A stretch of 64,000 nucleotides of DNA from Bacillus sp. V2I10 (GTDB lineage Bacteria; Bacillota; Bacilli; Bacillales; Bacillaceae). Of this stretch, positions 1 to 8,873 are shown one piece after another. How positions within the stretch are numbered: the first letter of the stretch is position 1; each line of letters starts with the position of its first letter. The DNA is taken from contig NZ_JAUSYV010000001.1 of the NCBI RefSeq assembly GCF_030817055.1, forward strand, positions 334,001 through 398,000, in the 5' to 3' direction. The notes beneath the pieces were generated by a model, which saw nothing but the letters and a program-made list of their open reading frames with translations, had not been told where the DNA came from and made no database searches. The translations under genes and the position numbers were made by a program.

Positions 1-212
1 ATATCGATATCTTCCGGATCTACAACTTCCTCTTTAATGTTTACATCGACTACTTCTTTGTTTCCATTAATCGTAACAGTGACCATACCGCCGCCAGCTG
101 TTCCTTCAATTGTTTTTTCAGCCAGTTCTTCTTGCGCTTTGGCCATATCTTTCTGCATTTTTTGCATTTGTTTCATCATTTTCTGCATGTTGCCCATTCC
201 GCCACGGTTCAT
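1..212 (-). CDS. yaaK: YbaB/EbfC family nucleoid-associated protein YaaK (3' part outside window)
   Basis: This is the first 70 codons of the small DNA-binding protein encoded between dnaX and recR in Bacillus. The N-terminus MNRGGMGNMQKMMKQMQKMQ is the Met/Gln/Lys-rich helix typical of YbaB/EbfC proteins, which bind DNA as dimers. The ATG at 212 follows a GGAGGAG ribosome site at 219-226. The gene starts 18 bp after the dnaX stop on the same strand, so the two are probably co-transcribed. The family role in DNA binding is known; its exact cellular job is not. Confidence 0.93.
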   Translation of the reverse strand, partial: MNRGGMGNMQKMMKQMQKMQKDMAKAQEELAEKTIEGTAGGGMVTVTINGNKEVVDVNIKEEVVDPEDID

Positions 213-230
213 AATAAATCTCCTCCAATA

Positions 231-1928
231 TTAATCTTTTATTTCAATGAGATCTGTACCCACTAGTTTTTTTGCTTCAGCTATGAGCGGATCTTCGTCT
301 TCTTCAGGGGAATCGCCATCATCATTCTGACGCTGATCACGTATGTAATCTTCTCTTATTTTACCCCATTCTTGTTCTGGAACGCCAACCATTTCCATGT
401 TTCGTCCCGTTAATTCTAAAAGAATGGCTTCCATATTGCTGCGAACTTGATTGTTGTTGTCCGCTACCATTTTACAATGGATTTCATATTTAAACTTTAA
501 CACAAATGCTGTCTCTGATGCAGCTACCGGTTCACTGTCTGTCAGAAGGGCTGCATGAGATACTTTGTTTTGCCTGCGCAGATAATCAAGCAGCTCTCCC
601 CAGCGGCTCTTTATGGCTGCCAGGTTTTGTTTCGTTGCATCTTTCAGGATTTCTTGAATCCGGCCTGCAGGCACTTTGTACCCGCTTCGGACGGCTTTTG
701 GCGCCTTTTGTTCATTTTGCGGCGCTTGCTGTCCGCTGATTGCGACTCCCTGTTTTTTCAGAAGCTCTAATTCATTTGCAAGTTTCTTCACTGTCGCTTC
801 AAGCTCAGTATGGTTTTCACTTTTACTAGATTGAACAGCTTTTGCCTCATGCTCGGATAGCTTAACAATTGCCACCTCAAGGAAAATACGGGGGTGATTT
901 GTCCATTTCATTTCCTGTTGGCTTTTGTTTAGGACATCTATAGCATGGTAGATTGTATCGGGAGGCATCTGTTTAGATAATTCCACAAACTGTTCATCAA
1001 CTGTAACCCGCTCTAATACTTCCTCAAGCTGCGGAGCTGTTTGATGCAGCAGCAGATCCCTGTAATAGTAGATAAAGTCTTCTACAAGTTTCGATGCATC
1101 TTTTCCCTGATTCATCAGCTCATCTAAAGCCTGCAGAGCTGCAGATACGTCTTTATTGAACATAGCATGGATTAATTCGCCTATCATCGCCTGTGAGACT
1201 GATCCCGTTATCAGCAGTGCATCATCTAATGTCACGGTTTCATCACTGAAGGAAATAGCCTGATCGAGCAAACTCAGGGCATCACGCATACCGCCATCCG
1301 CTGCACTTGCAATGACCTGAAGCGCAGCAGTATCTGCTTCTATCTCCTGATCTTCAATGATCTCCTGCATTCTCCCGACAATTGCAGCCGCTGTTATTCG
1401 TTTAAAATCGAATCTCTGGCACCTGGAGATAATCGTCAGCGGTATTTTGTGAGGTTCTGTTGTGGCTAATATAAAGATGACATGCTTAGGCGGTTCTTCA
1501 AGCGTTTTTAACAAGGCATTGAACGCTCCTATGGAGAGCATGTGCACTTCATCAACGATATAAACCTTATAGCTCACCGAAGACGGTGCATATTTTACTT
1601 TATCACGTATATCCCGTATTTCATCTACTCCATTATTTGAAGCAGCATCTATTTCAATCACATCGGAAATGGAACCATCTGTGATGCCAAGGCAAGCAGA
1701 ACATTCATTGCACGGTTCTGCAACCGGAGCTTTTTCACAATTGACTGTTTTCGCAAAGATCTTGGCCGCACTCGTTTTCCCTGTTCCTCTTGGTCCGGAA
1801 AAAAGATAGGCATGCGAGAATTTTTCTTGCAGCAGGGCATTTTGAAGCGTTCTTGTAATATGTTCTTGACCTACGACATCACGAAATTGCTGCGGCCGCC
1901 AAACACGGTATAAAGCCTGGTAACTCAC
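231..1928 (-). CDS. dnaX: DNA polymerase III subunit tau (gamma/tau)
   Basis: Clamp-loader ATPase of the replicative polymerase, loading the DnaN clamp. The 565-residue protein begins MSYQALYRVWRPQQF, has Walker A GPRGTGKTS near residue 46, a Cys zinc-binding cluster (CNECSAC) near residue 77, and a DEVH Walker B motif near residue 126. The length fits the Bacillus full-length tau form. Translation starts at GTG, preceded by GGAGGGCG. I saw no frameshift signal of the E. coli type. It heads a dnaX-yaaK unit and lies downstream of the SRP RNA gene. Confidence 0.97.
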   Translation of the reverse strand: MSYQALYRVWRPQQFRDVVGQEHITRTLQNALLQEKFSHAYLFSGPRGTGKTSAAKIFAKTVNCEKAPVAEPCNECSACLGITDGSISDVIEIDAASNNGVDEIRDIRDKVKYAPSSVSYKVYIVDEVHMLSIGAFNALLKTLEEPPKHVIFILATTEPHKIPLTIISRCQRFDFKRITAAAIVGRMQEIIEDQEIEADTAALQVIASAADGGMRDALSLLDQAISFSDETVTLDDALLITGSVSQAMIGELIHAMFNKDVSAALQALDELMNQGKDASKLVEDFIYYYRDLLLHQTAPQLEEVLERVTVDEQFVELSKQMPPDTIYHAIDVLNKSQQEMKWTNHPRIFLEVAIVKLSEHEAKAVQSSKSENHTELEATVKKLANELELLKKQGVAISGQQAPQNEQKAPKAVRSGYKVPAGRIQEILKDATKQNLAAIKSRWGELLDYLRRQNKVSHAALLTDSEPVAASETAFVLKFKYEIHCKMVADNNNQVRSNMEAILLELTGRNMEMVGVPEQEWGKIREDYIRDQRQNDDGDSPEEDEDPLIAEAKKLVGTDLIEIKD

Positions 1929-2032
1929 ATAACGCCCTCCTTCAAATTCATCCCTTCTATTATACCTTATGGAATTAGTATTTTACAAAGGGGACAAGGA
2001 CTAATTTCAGACAGCCTTTTTTGCAAAGATCA

Positions 2033-2094
2033 AAAGCGCAGGCGTCTTGGTCAGATCCGTACTGACCGGGAGTCTAAGTTACGGATCTGGGCGA
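2033..2094 (-). repeat. Degenerate copy of dispersed palindromic repeat (copy 1 of 5)
   Basis: The stretch begins aaaagcgcaggcg and contains ggtcag and ctgaccg, the order seen in the reverse complement of the better copy at 55260-55334. It also carries a 9-bp inverted repeat, agatccgta at 2053-2061 with tacggatct at 2080-2088. It sits between dnaX and the SRP RNA terminator. Homology to the other copies is by eye only. Confidence 0.55.
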
Positions 2095-2114
2095 AGAATA
2101 ATTTCCCAAACAAA

Positions 2115-2146
2115 TAAAAAACCCACCCTGCAAGAGGATGGGTTTG
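2115..2146 (-). terminator. Intrinsic terminator of the SRP RNA gene
   Basis: Read on the minus strand, an AACCCATCC / GGGTGGGTT hairpin is followed by a T-run. It lies about 16 bases past the 3' end of the SRP RNA. Confidence 0.85.
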
Positions 2147-2161
2147 TTCATTATAAATTAA

Positions 2162-2435
2162 ACTGCCGTGCACCTTCCGTCGATTAGTGTCCATAAGCGT
2201 TACTTAAGCAGTTAGCTCGGCCCAGGCAACCCTGCGGCACATGAGAGGTTCCACTTAATGCTGCTTCCTTCCGGACCTGACATGGTTCATGGATTCCCAT
2301 TGCGCAGGACCCAGACGTCAACACCACTTACTTAAGGCAGGCCCTACAGACAGCTAACCTCGGGAAAGGGATTCGGCCTCGCTAGAGCGGATTGCGAGTA
2401 CAGGGCACCGCTACCTCCCCGCTTAGCACGGCAAA
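2162..2435 (-). ncRNA. scr: Signal recognition particle RNA (small cytoplasmic RNA)
   Basis: About 272 nt, the long Bacillus form with an Alu-like domain. The 5' part GCCGTGCTAAGCGGGGAGGT and the S-domain core with GGTCCGGAAGGAAGCAGCA are both present. The 3' end pairs back to the 5' end (GGTGCACGGCA). It is the RNA scaffold of SRP with Ffh, targeting membrane and secreted proteins. Location between tadA and dnaX matches B. subtilis. Ends are estimated by homology recall, to within a few bases. Confidence 0.96.
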
Positions 2436-2480
2436 ATTGATACCTAGTTAAGGTGCGCCGTTTAGTACGACGCATAATCT

Positions 2481-2509
2481 AGTATATAAGCTTTTCGGAA
2501 AAAATGCAA
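2481..2509 (-). promoter_or_regulatory. SigA promoter of SRP RNA
   Basis: Minus strand TTGCAT, 17-bp spacer, TATACT. Start would be near 2474, giving a leader of about 40 nt that needs processing, as known for B. subtilis scRNA. Confidence 0.8.
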
Positions 2510-2516
2510 TATCCAG

Positions 2517-3008
2517 CTACTGTAAATTTTTTGAAGAAGCTTTTTCTGCTTTCTTTTGCTTTCTAAGATCCCTGAAAAAATCGCTAAGCATTAACCCGCA
2601 TTCTTTCTCAAGGATTCCTTTAGCTACTTCAACCTGGTGGTTAAATCTTTTTTCATCCAGAAGATTCATCAGCGTACCTGCACATCCGCCTTTCGGATCT
2701 GCGGCCCCGTAAACCACTCTTTTCACTCTTGAAAGCACAATCGCCCCCGCGCACATCGGACAGGGCTCAAGGGTTACGTAAAGCGTCGCATCCTCAAGCC
2801 TCCACGTACCCATTGAGGCACACGCCTGATCAATCGCAATCATTTCCGCATGGGCGATTGACCTTTGCTCACTTTCTCTTAGATTGTATCCGGATCCAAC
2901 TACTTCATCGTTATGTACGATGACCGCACCTATTGGAACCTCGCCGATTGCCTTAGCTTTCAAAGCTTCTTTTATTGCAAGTTCCATATATACTGTGTCC
3001 TTATCCAT
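2517..3008 (-). CDS. tadA: tRNA-specific adenosine deaminase TadA
   Basis: Deaminates wobble adenosine 34 of tRNA-Arg to inosine. The zinc-deaminase signature is complete: HAEMIAID supplies the His ligand and catalytic Glu, PCPMC supplies the two Cys ligands. The open frame extends 12 codons upstream to 3044, but the ATG at 3008 is preferred because AAGGAGT lies at 3014-3020 and the resulting 163 residues begin MDKDTVYMELAIKEAL like family members. The C-terminus is Lys-rich. Position beside the SRP RNA gene is conserved in Bacillus (formerly yaaJ). Confidence 0.96.
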   Translation of the reverse strand: MDKDTVYMELAIKEALKAKAIGEVPIGAVIVHNDEVVGSGYNLRESEQRSIAHAEMIAIDQACASMGTWRLEDATLYVTLEPCPMCAGAIVLSRVKRVVYGAADPKGGCAGTLMNLLDEKRFNHQVEVAKGILEKECGLMLSDFFRDLRKQKKAEKASSKNLQ

Positions 3009-3073
3009 AATGTACTCCTTATATATTATTTCATTATGACACAAGCTAATCTTTATAAAGGAGAGATAACGCC

Positions 3074-3610
3074 TTGGTTAAAAAAGATAACTGTGCCCTG
3101 CTTATTATTGATATGATAAATAATTTTAAATTTAAGCATGGTGAAGTTTTGGCTGATGAGGCTAAACAAGTTTCTGAGAATATTTTCTCATTAAAAAAGA
3201 AAATGCAGGAAAAAAAACGTCCCATCATTTATATAAATGATCATTATAAATTATGGCAGGCTGATTTTCAAAAGATTTCTGAAAAATGCACAAATGAACT
3301 GAGCAGGCCAATCATTGAACAGCTCTATCCTGATGATACGGATTTTTTCCTAATCAATCCCATGCATTCTGCCTTTTATGGAACTGCCTTAAACATGCTT
3401 CTGGACAATCTTAAAGTGCAGCATCTAATTTTGTCAGGAATAGCCGGAAACATCTGTGTTCTTTTTTCAGCTAATGATGCCTATATGCGGGGATATAAAC
3501 TCTCCGTTCCATCTGACTGCATTGTTTCAAATGAGAAACATGACAATGAATACGCTCTCCGTATGATGAAAAATGTCCTACAGGCAGATATAGCGATTCC
3601 CGCCAAATAA
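3074..3610 (+). CDS. yaaI: Isochorismatase-like cysteine hydrolase YaaI
   Basis: A 178-residue protein of the isochorismatase/nicotinamidase fold, TTG start after GGAGAG. It keeps the N-terminal Asp (CALLIIDMINNF) and the nucleophile Cys in GIAGNICVLFSANDAYMRGY. The family segment K-x-x-x-SAF-x-x-T that usually carries the catalytic Lys reads NPMHSAFYGT, so that Lys appears to be Asn. Whether the enzyme is active is therefore unclear, and its substrate is unknown. It diverges from tadA and is followed by yaaH on the same strand. Confidence 0.85.
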   Translation: MVKKDNCALLIIDMINNFKFKHGEVLADEAKQVSENIFSLKKKMQEKKRPIIYINDHYKLWQADFQKISEKCTNELSRPIIEQLYPDDTDFFLINPMHSAFYGTALNMLLDNLKVQHLILSGIAGNICVLFSANDAYMRGYKLSVPSDCIVSNEKHDNEYALRMMKNVLQADIAIPAK

Positions 3611-3687
3611 AAATATAACATGCTCCCGCTCGTTCCTTCATAAGATGTAACAGAGAGATTATGACGAATGAGTAAAGGGGAATCAAT

Positions 3688-4980
3688 ATGCAGATACATA
3701 TTGTCCGAGAAGGACAAACTTTATACGGGATAGCCCAAGCTTACAGTACAACCGCTGAAGAGATCATCCGGACAAATGAAATTCCCAATCCAGGCCAGCT
3801 TGTTATCGGCCAGACAATAGTCATTCCGATAAAAGGGCGATTTTATTGGGTGCAGCCTGGAGATACATTGTGGTCTATCAGCAGAAGATACGGTTCAACT
3901 CCAAAGGAATTATCTGAAGTAAATCAAATCTCGATTAATAGCCCGCTTCAAATTGGTTTCAGACTTTATATTCCCGACCGTCCAAAACAAAAAGCGGAAT
4001 TCAATGCTTATATTGAACCTTCCGGAAATCAGGTAAGTCCTAATCTGGTGGAAAGTGCACGGGAAGCAGCGCCTTATTTAACTTACCTCGGTCCGTTCAG
4101 CTTCCGCATTCAAAAGGATGGCACCCTAAATGAGCCGCTCTTAAATGACTTTGCCAATATCGCCAAAAACAATAGAGTCACATTAATGATGATAGTGACG
4201 AATTTAGATGATGAAGGCTTCAGTGACGAAATCGGCCGAATCGTCTTAACAAATCAGGATGTCCAGAATAAACTTCTGAATAACATTGTTGAAACCGCGA
4301 AAAAATACGGATTCCGCGATATCCATTTTGATATGGAGTATTTAAGGCCGGTTGACAGAGAGGCCTATAATCGTTTCTTAAGAAAAGCAAAAGCCCGCTT
4401 TAAAAAAGAAGGCTGGCTCATTTCTACCGCTCTGGCCCCTAAAACAAGCGCAGGTCAAAAAGGAAAATGGTACGAGGCGCATGATTATAAAGCACATGGT
4501 GAAATTGTCGATTTTGTAGTGGTAATGACTTACGAGTGGGGCTATAGCGGCGGACCGCCAATGGCAGTATCCCCAATTGGACCGGTTAGGGAGGTCCTCG
4601 AGTACACGCTGTCAGAAATACCGGCAAATAAAGTCATGATGGGGCAGAATTTATACGGGTACGACTGGACCCTGCCGTTTAAGCCCGGAGGAGAATTTGC
4701 AAAAGCCATCAGCCCGCAGCAGGCGATCCGCTTAGCAAGTCAATACAACGTCCCCATTCAATATGATATGAAAGCACAAGCTCCACACTTCAATTACCGC
4801 GATAATGAAGGAAAAGAGCATGAAGTCTGGTTTGAGGATGCCCGTTCCATTCAGGCCAAATTTGATTTAATGAAGGAATTAAAGCTAAGAGGCATGAGCT
4901 ATTGGAAGCTCGGGCTCTCGTTCCCGCAAAACTGGTTATTGATTGCCGACAACTTTGATGTAGTAAAAACGCCAACATAA
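3688..4980 (+). CDS. yaaH: Spore cortex-lytic N-acetylglucosaminidase YaaH/SleL
   Basis: 430 residues: two N-terminal LysM repeats (about residues 2-45 and 50-95) that bind peptidoglycan, then a GH18-type catalytic barrel. The active-site strand reads DIHFDMEYLRP, giving the Asp and acid Glu in the form seen in SleL/YaaH proteins. In the family this enzyme digests cortex fragments during germination and is a spore-coat protein. ATG follows AAAGGGG. There is no signal peptide, in keeping with assembly from the mother cell. It supports a spore-forming host. Confidence 0.93.
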   Translation: MQIHIVREGQTLYGIAQAYSTTAEEIIRTNEIPNPGQLVIGQTIVIPIKGRFYWVQPGDTLWSISRRYGSTPKELSEVNQISINSPLQIGFRLYIPDRPKQKAEFNAYIEPSGNQVSPNLVESAREAAPYLTYLGPFSFRIQKDGTLNEPLLNDFANIAKNNRVTLMMIVTNLDDEGFSDEIGRIVLTNQDVQNKLLNNIVETAKKYGFRDIHFDMEYLRPVDREAYNRFLRKAKARFKKEGWLISTALAPKTSAGQKGKWYEAHDYKAHGEIVDFVVVMTYEWGYSGGPPMAVSPIGPVREVLEYTLSEIPANKVMMGQNLYGYDWTLPFKPGGEFAKAISPQQAIRLASQYNVPIQYDMKAQAPHFNYRDNEGKEHEVWFEDARSIQAKFDLMKELKLRGMSYWKLGLSFPQNWLLIADNFDVVKTPT

Positions 4981-5005
4981 AAAGCAGCCTATCCGGCTGC
5001 TTTTC
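4979..5005. terminator. Bidirectional terminator between yaaH and hmgA
   Basis: AAAAGCAGCC / GGCTGCTTTT hairpin with A- and T-runs on both sides, serving the two convergent transcripts. Confidence 0.8.
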
Positions 5006-5012
5006 TTATTTT

Positions 5013-6158
5013 TCAGGTCCAAGTATACATGTAATCGGCATCTTCAATTTCCTTGGCCTTTTTCACAATTCTGAGCGGGCGAAACGTATCAATCATTACC
5101 GCGAGTTCAAGCGTCTCTTTTTTCCCGATGCTTGCTTCCGTTTTTCCGGGATGAGGACCATGCGGAATTCCGCTTGGATGAAGTGTGATGGATCCCTTTT
5201 TGATTCCTTTTCGGCTCATAAAATTTCCTTCTACATAGTAAAGAAGCTCATCACTGTTGACATTACTGTGATAATACGGCGCCGGAATCGACTCAGGATG
5301 ATAATCGTACATTCTAGGCACGAATGAGCAGACAACGAAATTGTGGCCTTCAAATGTTTGATGAACAGGCGGCGGCTGATGAATCCGTCCTGTAATCGGC
5401 TCAAAATCCTCGATATTAAAAGCCCATGGATACAAGTAGCCGTCCCATCCCGCTACATCGAAGGGATGGTGGTTAAAGGTATGCTTATGCATATAGCCCC
5501 TGGATTTTGTCAAAACCTCAAACTCGCCTCGGGATTCTATTGTCAGAAGCTGTTCAGGACCCCGGAAATCTCTTTCACAAAAAGGGCTATGCTCTAAAAG
5601 CTGGCCGTATTCATTTCGGTATCGTTTAGGTGTTGTGATCTGGCTGAACGATTCTATGAAAAGGATTTTTGTTTCGGCTTTTGGCACGACACGATAGATT
5701 GTGCCTATCGGGATGTTGATGTAATCTCCCGGCCGGTATGTGATGACACCGAACATCGTCTCAATCGTCCCATTGCCAAAATGAATAAAGAGCAATTCAT
5801 CTCCATCACCGTTCCGATAATAGGACTCCATCGGTTTCTTTGCAAGAACCACGCCTATTAAGAGATCGTCATTTCCCAGGATATACTCTCTGGCCTCAAT
5901 AGCATCCCCTTCAGTTTGCAAAGCATCTGTAAAGAAATGTCTGTGTTTCAAGGAATCCATCTGTTCATATTCAGGGAGATAGGAATGAAGAAGCTCTGAC
6001 TTTGCTACCTCTGTAGGCATGTAGTGATGATACAGAATGGATTGTGTACCTGAAAATCCCTTCGTTCCCATAACCTGTTCCCGGTATAGGCTTCCGTCTT
6101 CTTTTTTAAACATCGTATGTCTCTTATGCGGAATTTTGCCTAACGTGCGATAATACAT
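5013..6158 (-). CDS. hmgA: Homogentisate 1,2-dioxygenase
   Basis: Fe(II) ring-cleaving enzyme that converts homogentisate to maleylacetoacetate. The 381-residue cupin-type protein shows the conserved C-terminal blocks SELLYYVEGNFMSRKGI, SITLHPSGIPHGPHPG and ELAVMIDTFRPL; the His-rich HPSGIPHGPHPG segment is near the usual metal site. The frame is open to 6182, but the ATG at 6158 with GGTGAGAG upstream and the family start MYYRTLGKIPHKRH decide the start. It begins 4 bp after the stop of the upstream hydrolase gene and is last in the four-gene operon. Confidence 0.93.
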   Translation of the reverse strand: MYYRTLGKIPHKRHTMFKKEDGSLYREQVMGTKGFSGTQSILYHHYMPTEVAKSELLHSYLPEYEQMDSLKHRHFFTDALQTEGDAIEAREYILGNDDLLIGVVLAKKPMESYYRNGDGDELLFIHFGNGTIETMFGVITYRPGDYINIPIGTIYRVVPKAETKILFIESFSQITTPKRYRNEYGQLLEHSPFCERDFRGPEQLLTIESRGEFEVLTKSRGYMHKHTFNHHPFDVAGWDGYLYPWAFNIEDFEPITGRIHQPPPVHQTFEGHNFVVCSFVPRMYDYHPESIPAPYYHSNVNSDELLYYVEGNFMSRKGIKKGSITLHPSGIPHGPHPGKTEASIGKKETLELAVMIDTFRPLRIVKKAKEIEDADYMYTWT

Positions 6159-6162
6159 TCTC

Positions 6163-7092
6163 TCACCTGCTTTTGGCTGCAATTTTATTTTTTAATGAGC
6201 CCAGACCTTCTATCGTTAATTCGACCTCATCTCCCGGTCTTAAATAACGATGCACCTCTTCCCCCAGCTCTAAAATGCACCCGGTTCCAACGGTTCCTGA
6301 GCCAATCACTTCTCCAGGATATAAGGTGACACCCGAAGAAGCCCTTTCAATCATCTCTGCAAAAGAATAATAAATATCTTTTAAATTCCCTTTCGATATC
6401 TCTTTTCCATTAACAGCCGCTGTCATCGTTAAATCATACCGATTTCCTGTCTTACATGGATGAAGCTCCTCTTTTGAAACAAGGTATGGTCCAAGCGATG
6501 TTGCGAAATCCTTTCCTTTTGCCGGACCAAGACCAACTTTCATTTCTTCTCTTTGAAGATCTCGCGCACTCCAGTCATTCATGATGCAGTACCCAAAAAT
6601 GTACTCTTCTGCTTCACTTGCAGGGATGTCACGCCCCTCCTTCCCTATAACACAGGCAATCTCAAGTTCATAATCAAGAGCCTGACAGCATGGAGGAACT
6701 TCAATCGTTTCCTCCGGACCTTTCACGGCCAGGTGATTAGTAAAATAAAACACGGGAAATTGATACCATTCCGGAATGACACCAAGCCCTCTTTTCTGGC
6801 GGGCGGTTTTCACATGCTCTTCAAACGCATAAAAATCGCGAATGCTAATCGGTCTTGGAAGAGGTGAAGACAGCTTCACCTCTGAAAGCCGGTAAACTCC
6901 CAGATCCCCCTCTTCAAACAGGTTCATTTCATGAATATACGGGAGGTATCGTTCATGCTCTGTTAAAAATTCTTGAATGGATCCAGGAAGGAACCCCCGG
7001 CTTACAGTGTTCATATCAATCACCAGATCATGCCCCTGAAGCCACCCAGCTGCCTGCTTGCTGTACGGGATTTGAAATGTCACAAACTTCAT
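6163..7092 (-). CDS. Fumarylacetoacetate hydrolase family protein
   Basis: 309 residues, C-terminal FAH-type fold. Metal-ligand regions are visible as DYELEIACVIG and FGYCIMNDWSARDLQ. In this operon it would hydrolyse fumarylacetoacetate (or maleylacetoacetate directly) to acetoacetate plus a C4 acid, the last step of tyrosine breakdown. ATG start at 7092. It follows the flavin-reductase-like gene by 7 bp and precedes hmgA by 4 bp. The exact substrate is inferred from context; FAH-family proteins also act on other acylpyruvates. Confidence 0.88.
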   Translation of the reverse strand: MKFVTFQIPYSKQAAGWLQGHDLVIDMNTVSRGFLPGSIQEFLTEHERYLPYIHEMNLFEEGDLGVYRLSEVKLSSPLPRPISIRDFYAFEEHVKTARQKRGLGVIPEWYQFPVFYFTNHLAVKGPEETIEVPPCCQALDYELEIACVIGKEGRDIPASEAEEYIFGYCIMNDWSARDLQREEMKVGLGPAKGKDFATSLGPYLVSKEELHPCKTGNRYDLTMTAAVNGKEISKGNLKDIYYSFAEMIERASSGVTLYPGEVIGSGTVGTGCILELGEEVHRYLRPGDEVELTIEGLGSLKNKIAAKSR

Positions 7093-7099
7093 AAAGATT

Positions 7100-7708
7100 T
7101 CACCTTCTTACGATCTCAAACGTATCTGTCATCGGTTTTGTATACATGTGCCCGGCAAGACGTCCGATCGGCTTTAGTTCTTCAGAGTCAATTTTCCCTT
7201 CATAGAAAAGAGCATCATCAACATGAATGTGCTTTACCTTGCCGATGACAAGACTGCCGGATCCCGCTTTTTCTCCAAAATACAAGACATCATGCAGCTC
7301 GCATTCCAGGTGAACCAGGCTTTCTTTCACACGAGGAGGGGCAACTGCCTTACTTTTCCCCTTCGTCAGCCCGCTTTGAACAAATTCATCTACCTCCGGA
7401 TCAAAATCGCCTGCACATTGATTCATTTGTTCCGCTATTTGTTCACTCACTATGTTGATGACAAATTCCTTCGTTTTTTCAATATTGATGAGAGTATCCT
7501 TTTTAGATCCATCCGTCCCTTTTCTCATAGGAGAGAAACAAACCATCATCGGTTCAGCTGAGATTGCGGTAAAAAAGCTGAACGGAGCCAAGTTTGCCGC
7601 TCCTTTTTCATCAATAGTCGATACGAAAGCGATTGGCCTTGGCAGGATCGAGCCAATCATTAATTTATAAGCGTCTTTCCAGTGAAGCGACTCTGGCATT
7701 ACATCCAT
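7100..7708 (-). CDS. Flavin reductase-like FMN-binding split-barrel protein
   Basis: 202 residues from ATG at 7708, with AAGGTGAT just upstream; the frame also offers a GTG at 7717 inside that ribosome site. The N-terminal segment GSILPRPIAFVSTIDEKGAANLAP contains the ILPRPIAFVST block of DIM6/NTAB flavin reductase-like proteins, which bind FMN. Its role in homogentisate breakdown is not known. It sits between hppD and the FAH-like gene, spaced 7-30 bp, so it is in the same transcript. Confidence 0.8.
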   Translation of the reverse strand: MDVMPESLHWKDAYKLMIGSILPRPIAFVSTIDEKGAANLAPFSFFTAISAEPMMVCFSPMRKGTDGSKKDTLINIEKTKEFVINIVSEQIAEQMNQCAGDFDPEVDEFVQSGLTKGKSKAVAPPRVKESLVHLECELHDVLYFGEKAGSGSLVIGKVKHIHVDDALFYEGKIDSEELKPIGRLAGHMYTKPMTDTFEIVRR

Positions 7709-7738
7709 CTTTATCACCTTGCTTTCAGGATTAAGTCC

Positions 7739-8854
7739 TTATAAATTACCGCGTCGCTCCTGCTCCCGTTCGATTGATTCAAAAAGCGCTTTAAAGTTTC
7801 CGTCACCGAAGCCTTTCGCTCCTTTTCTCTGAATCACTTCTATAAAGACTGTGGGACGATCGACAATCGGCTTCGTGAAAATCTGCAGCAAATACCCTTC
7901 ATCGTCACGGTCCACCAGAATGTTAAGTTCTTTCAGCTTATCAATCTCTTCATCAATATCTCCGACACGTTCACTTAGTGTTTCATAATAAGTCTCAGGG
8001 GTCTTCAGGAATTCCACGCCATTTTTCTTTAAAATCGCAACTGTAGAGACGATATCCTCTGTTAAAATAGCAAGATGCTGCACACCTGGCCCTTTGAAGA
8101 ACTCCAGGTATTCCTGTATTTGCGATTTCCGTTTTCCTTCTGCCGGCTCATTAATAGGAAATTTAATCCGGCCTCCATTATGCATAACCTTCGACATAAG
8201 AGATGAATACTCTGTACTGATATCCGAATCTGTAAAATGACGCATTTCTTTAAAACCCATCACTTTCTCGTAATAGGAAACCCATTCCTGCATACTCTCT
8301 ACATTTCCTACAACATGGTCAACGCCGATGATTCCTGCTTCTGTATAAGGAATCTTCATTTCAGCCGCTTCAAACCCCGGCATAAATGCGCCCTTGTATT
8401 CTTTCCTCTCTATTAGAGAATGAATGGTGTCTCCGTATGTACCGATTACGGCTTTTTTAACGGCACCATGTTCATCCTTCAATTCAAATGGCGGAGTAAT
8501 AGCAATGGCTCCTCTAAAAACAGCCTCGTTGTAAGCCTTTTCAACATTATCCACGACTAAAGCGATATCTCTTACCCCGTCCCCGTGCTTCTTGACGAAT
8601 TCAGCTACACGTGAGGTATCATTTAAAGAACCTGTAATAACTAAGCGTACCTTTTGCTGCTGAAGCACATAGGATACGGTTTCCCTGTTCCCTGTCTCAA
8701 GTCCTGAATAGGCGACGATTTTAAAACCGAAGGCAGTACAAAAATAGTGAGCCGACTGCTTGGCATTGCCTGAATACATTTCCAGATAGTCAACATCTTT
8801 AACCGGAAAAAAATCTTCAACCTGACTGTCCTTTGCTGCTGTTTCCTCACGCAT
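7739..8854 (-). CDS. hppD: 4-hydroxyphenylpyruvate dioxygenase
   Basis: Fe(II) enzyme converting 4-hydroxyphenylpyruvate to homogentisate. 371 residues with two vicinal-oxygen-chelate domains. The facial triad is visible: His in GVDHVVGNV, His in VQHLAILT, and Glu in VFIEVIQRKG. The C-terminal ending KGFGDGNFKALFESIEREQ is the family helix that closes the active site. ATG follows GGAGGGATTTAT. It is first in the operon hppD - flavin-reductase-like - FAH-like - hmgA, transcribed from its own promoter. Confidence 0.95.
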   Translation of the reverse strand: MREETAAKDSQVEDFFPVKDVDYLEMYSGNAKQSAHYFCTAFGFKIVAYSGLETGNRETVSYVLQQQKVRLVITGSLNDTSRVAEFVKKHGDGVRDIALVVDNVEKAYNEAVFRGAIAITPPFELKDEHGAVKKAVIGTYGDTIHSLIERKEYKGAFMPGFEAAEMKIPYTEAGIIGVDHVVGNVESMQEWVSYYEKVMGFKEMRHFTDSDISTEYSSLMSKVMHNGGRIKFPINEPAEGKRKSQIQEYLEFFKGPGVQHLAILTEDIVSTVAILKKNGVEFLKTPETYYETLSERVGDIDEEIDKLKELNILVDRDDEGYLLQIFTKPIVDRPTVFIEVIQRKGAKGFGDGNFKALFESIEREQERRGNL

Positions 8855-8873
8855 ATAAATCCCTCCATTTTAT

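Noticed and set aside
2506..3044. Longer tadA starting at 3044
   Set aside because: The extra 12 residues lack a ribosome site and family similarity; AAGGAG supports 3008.
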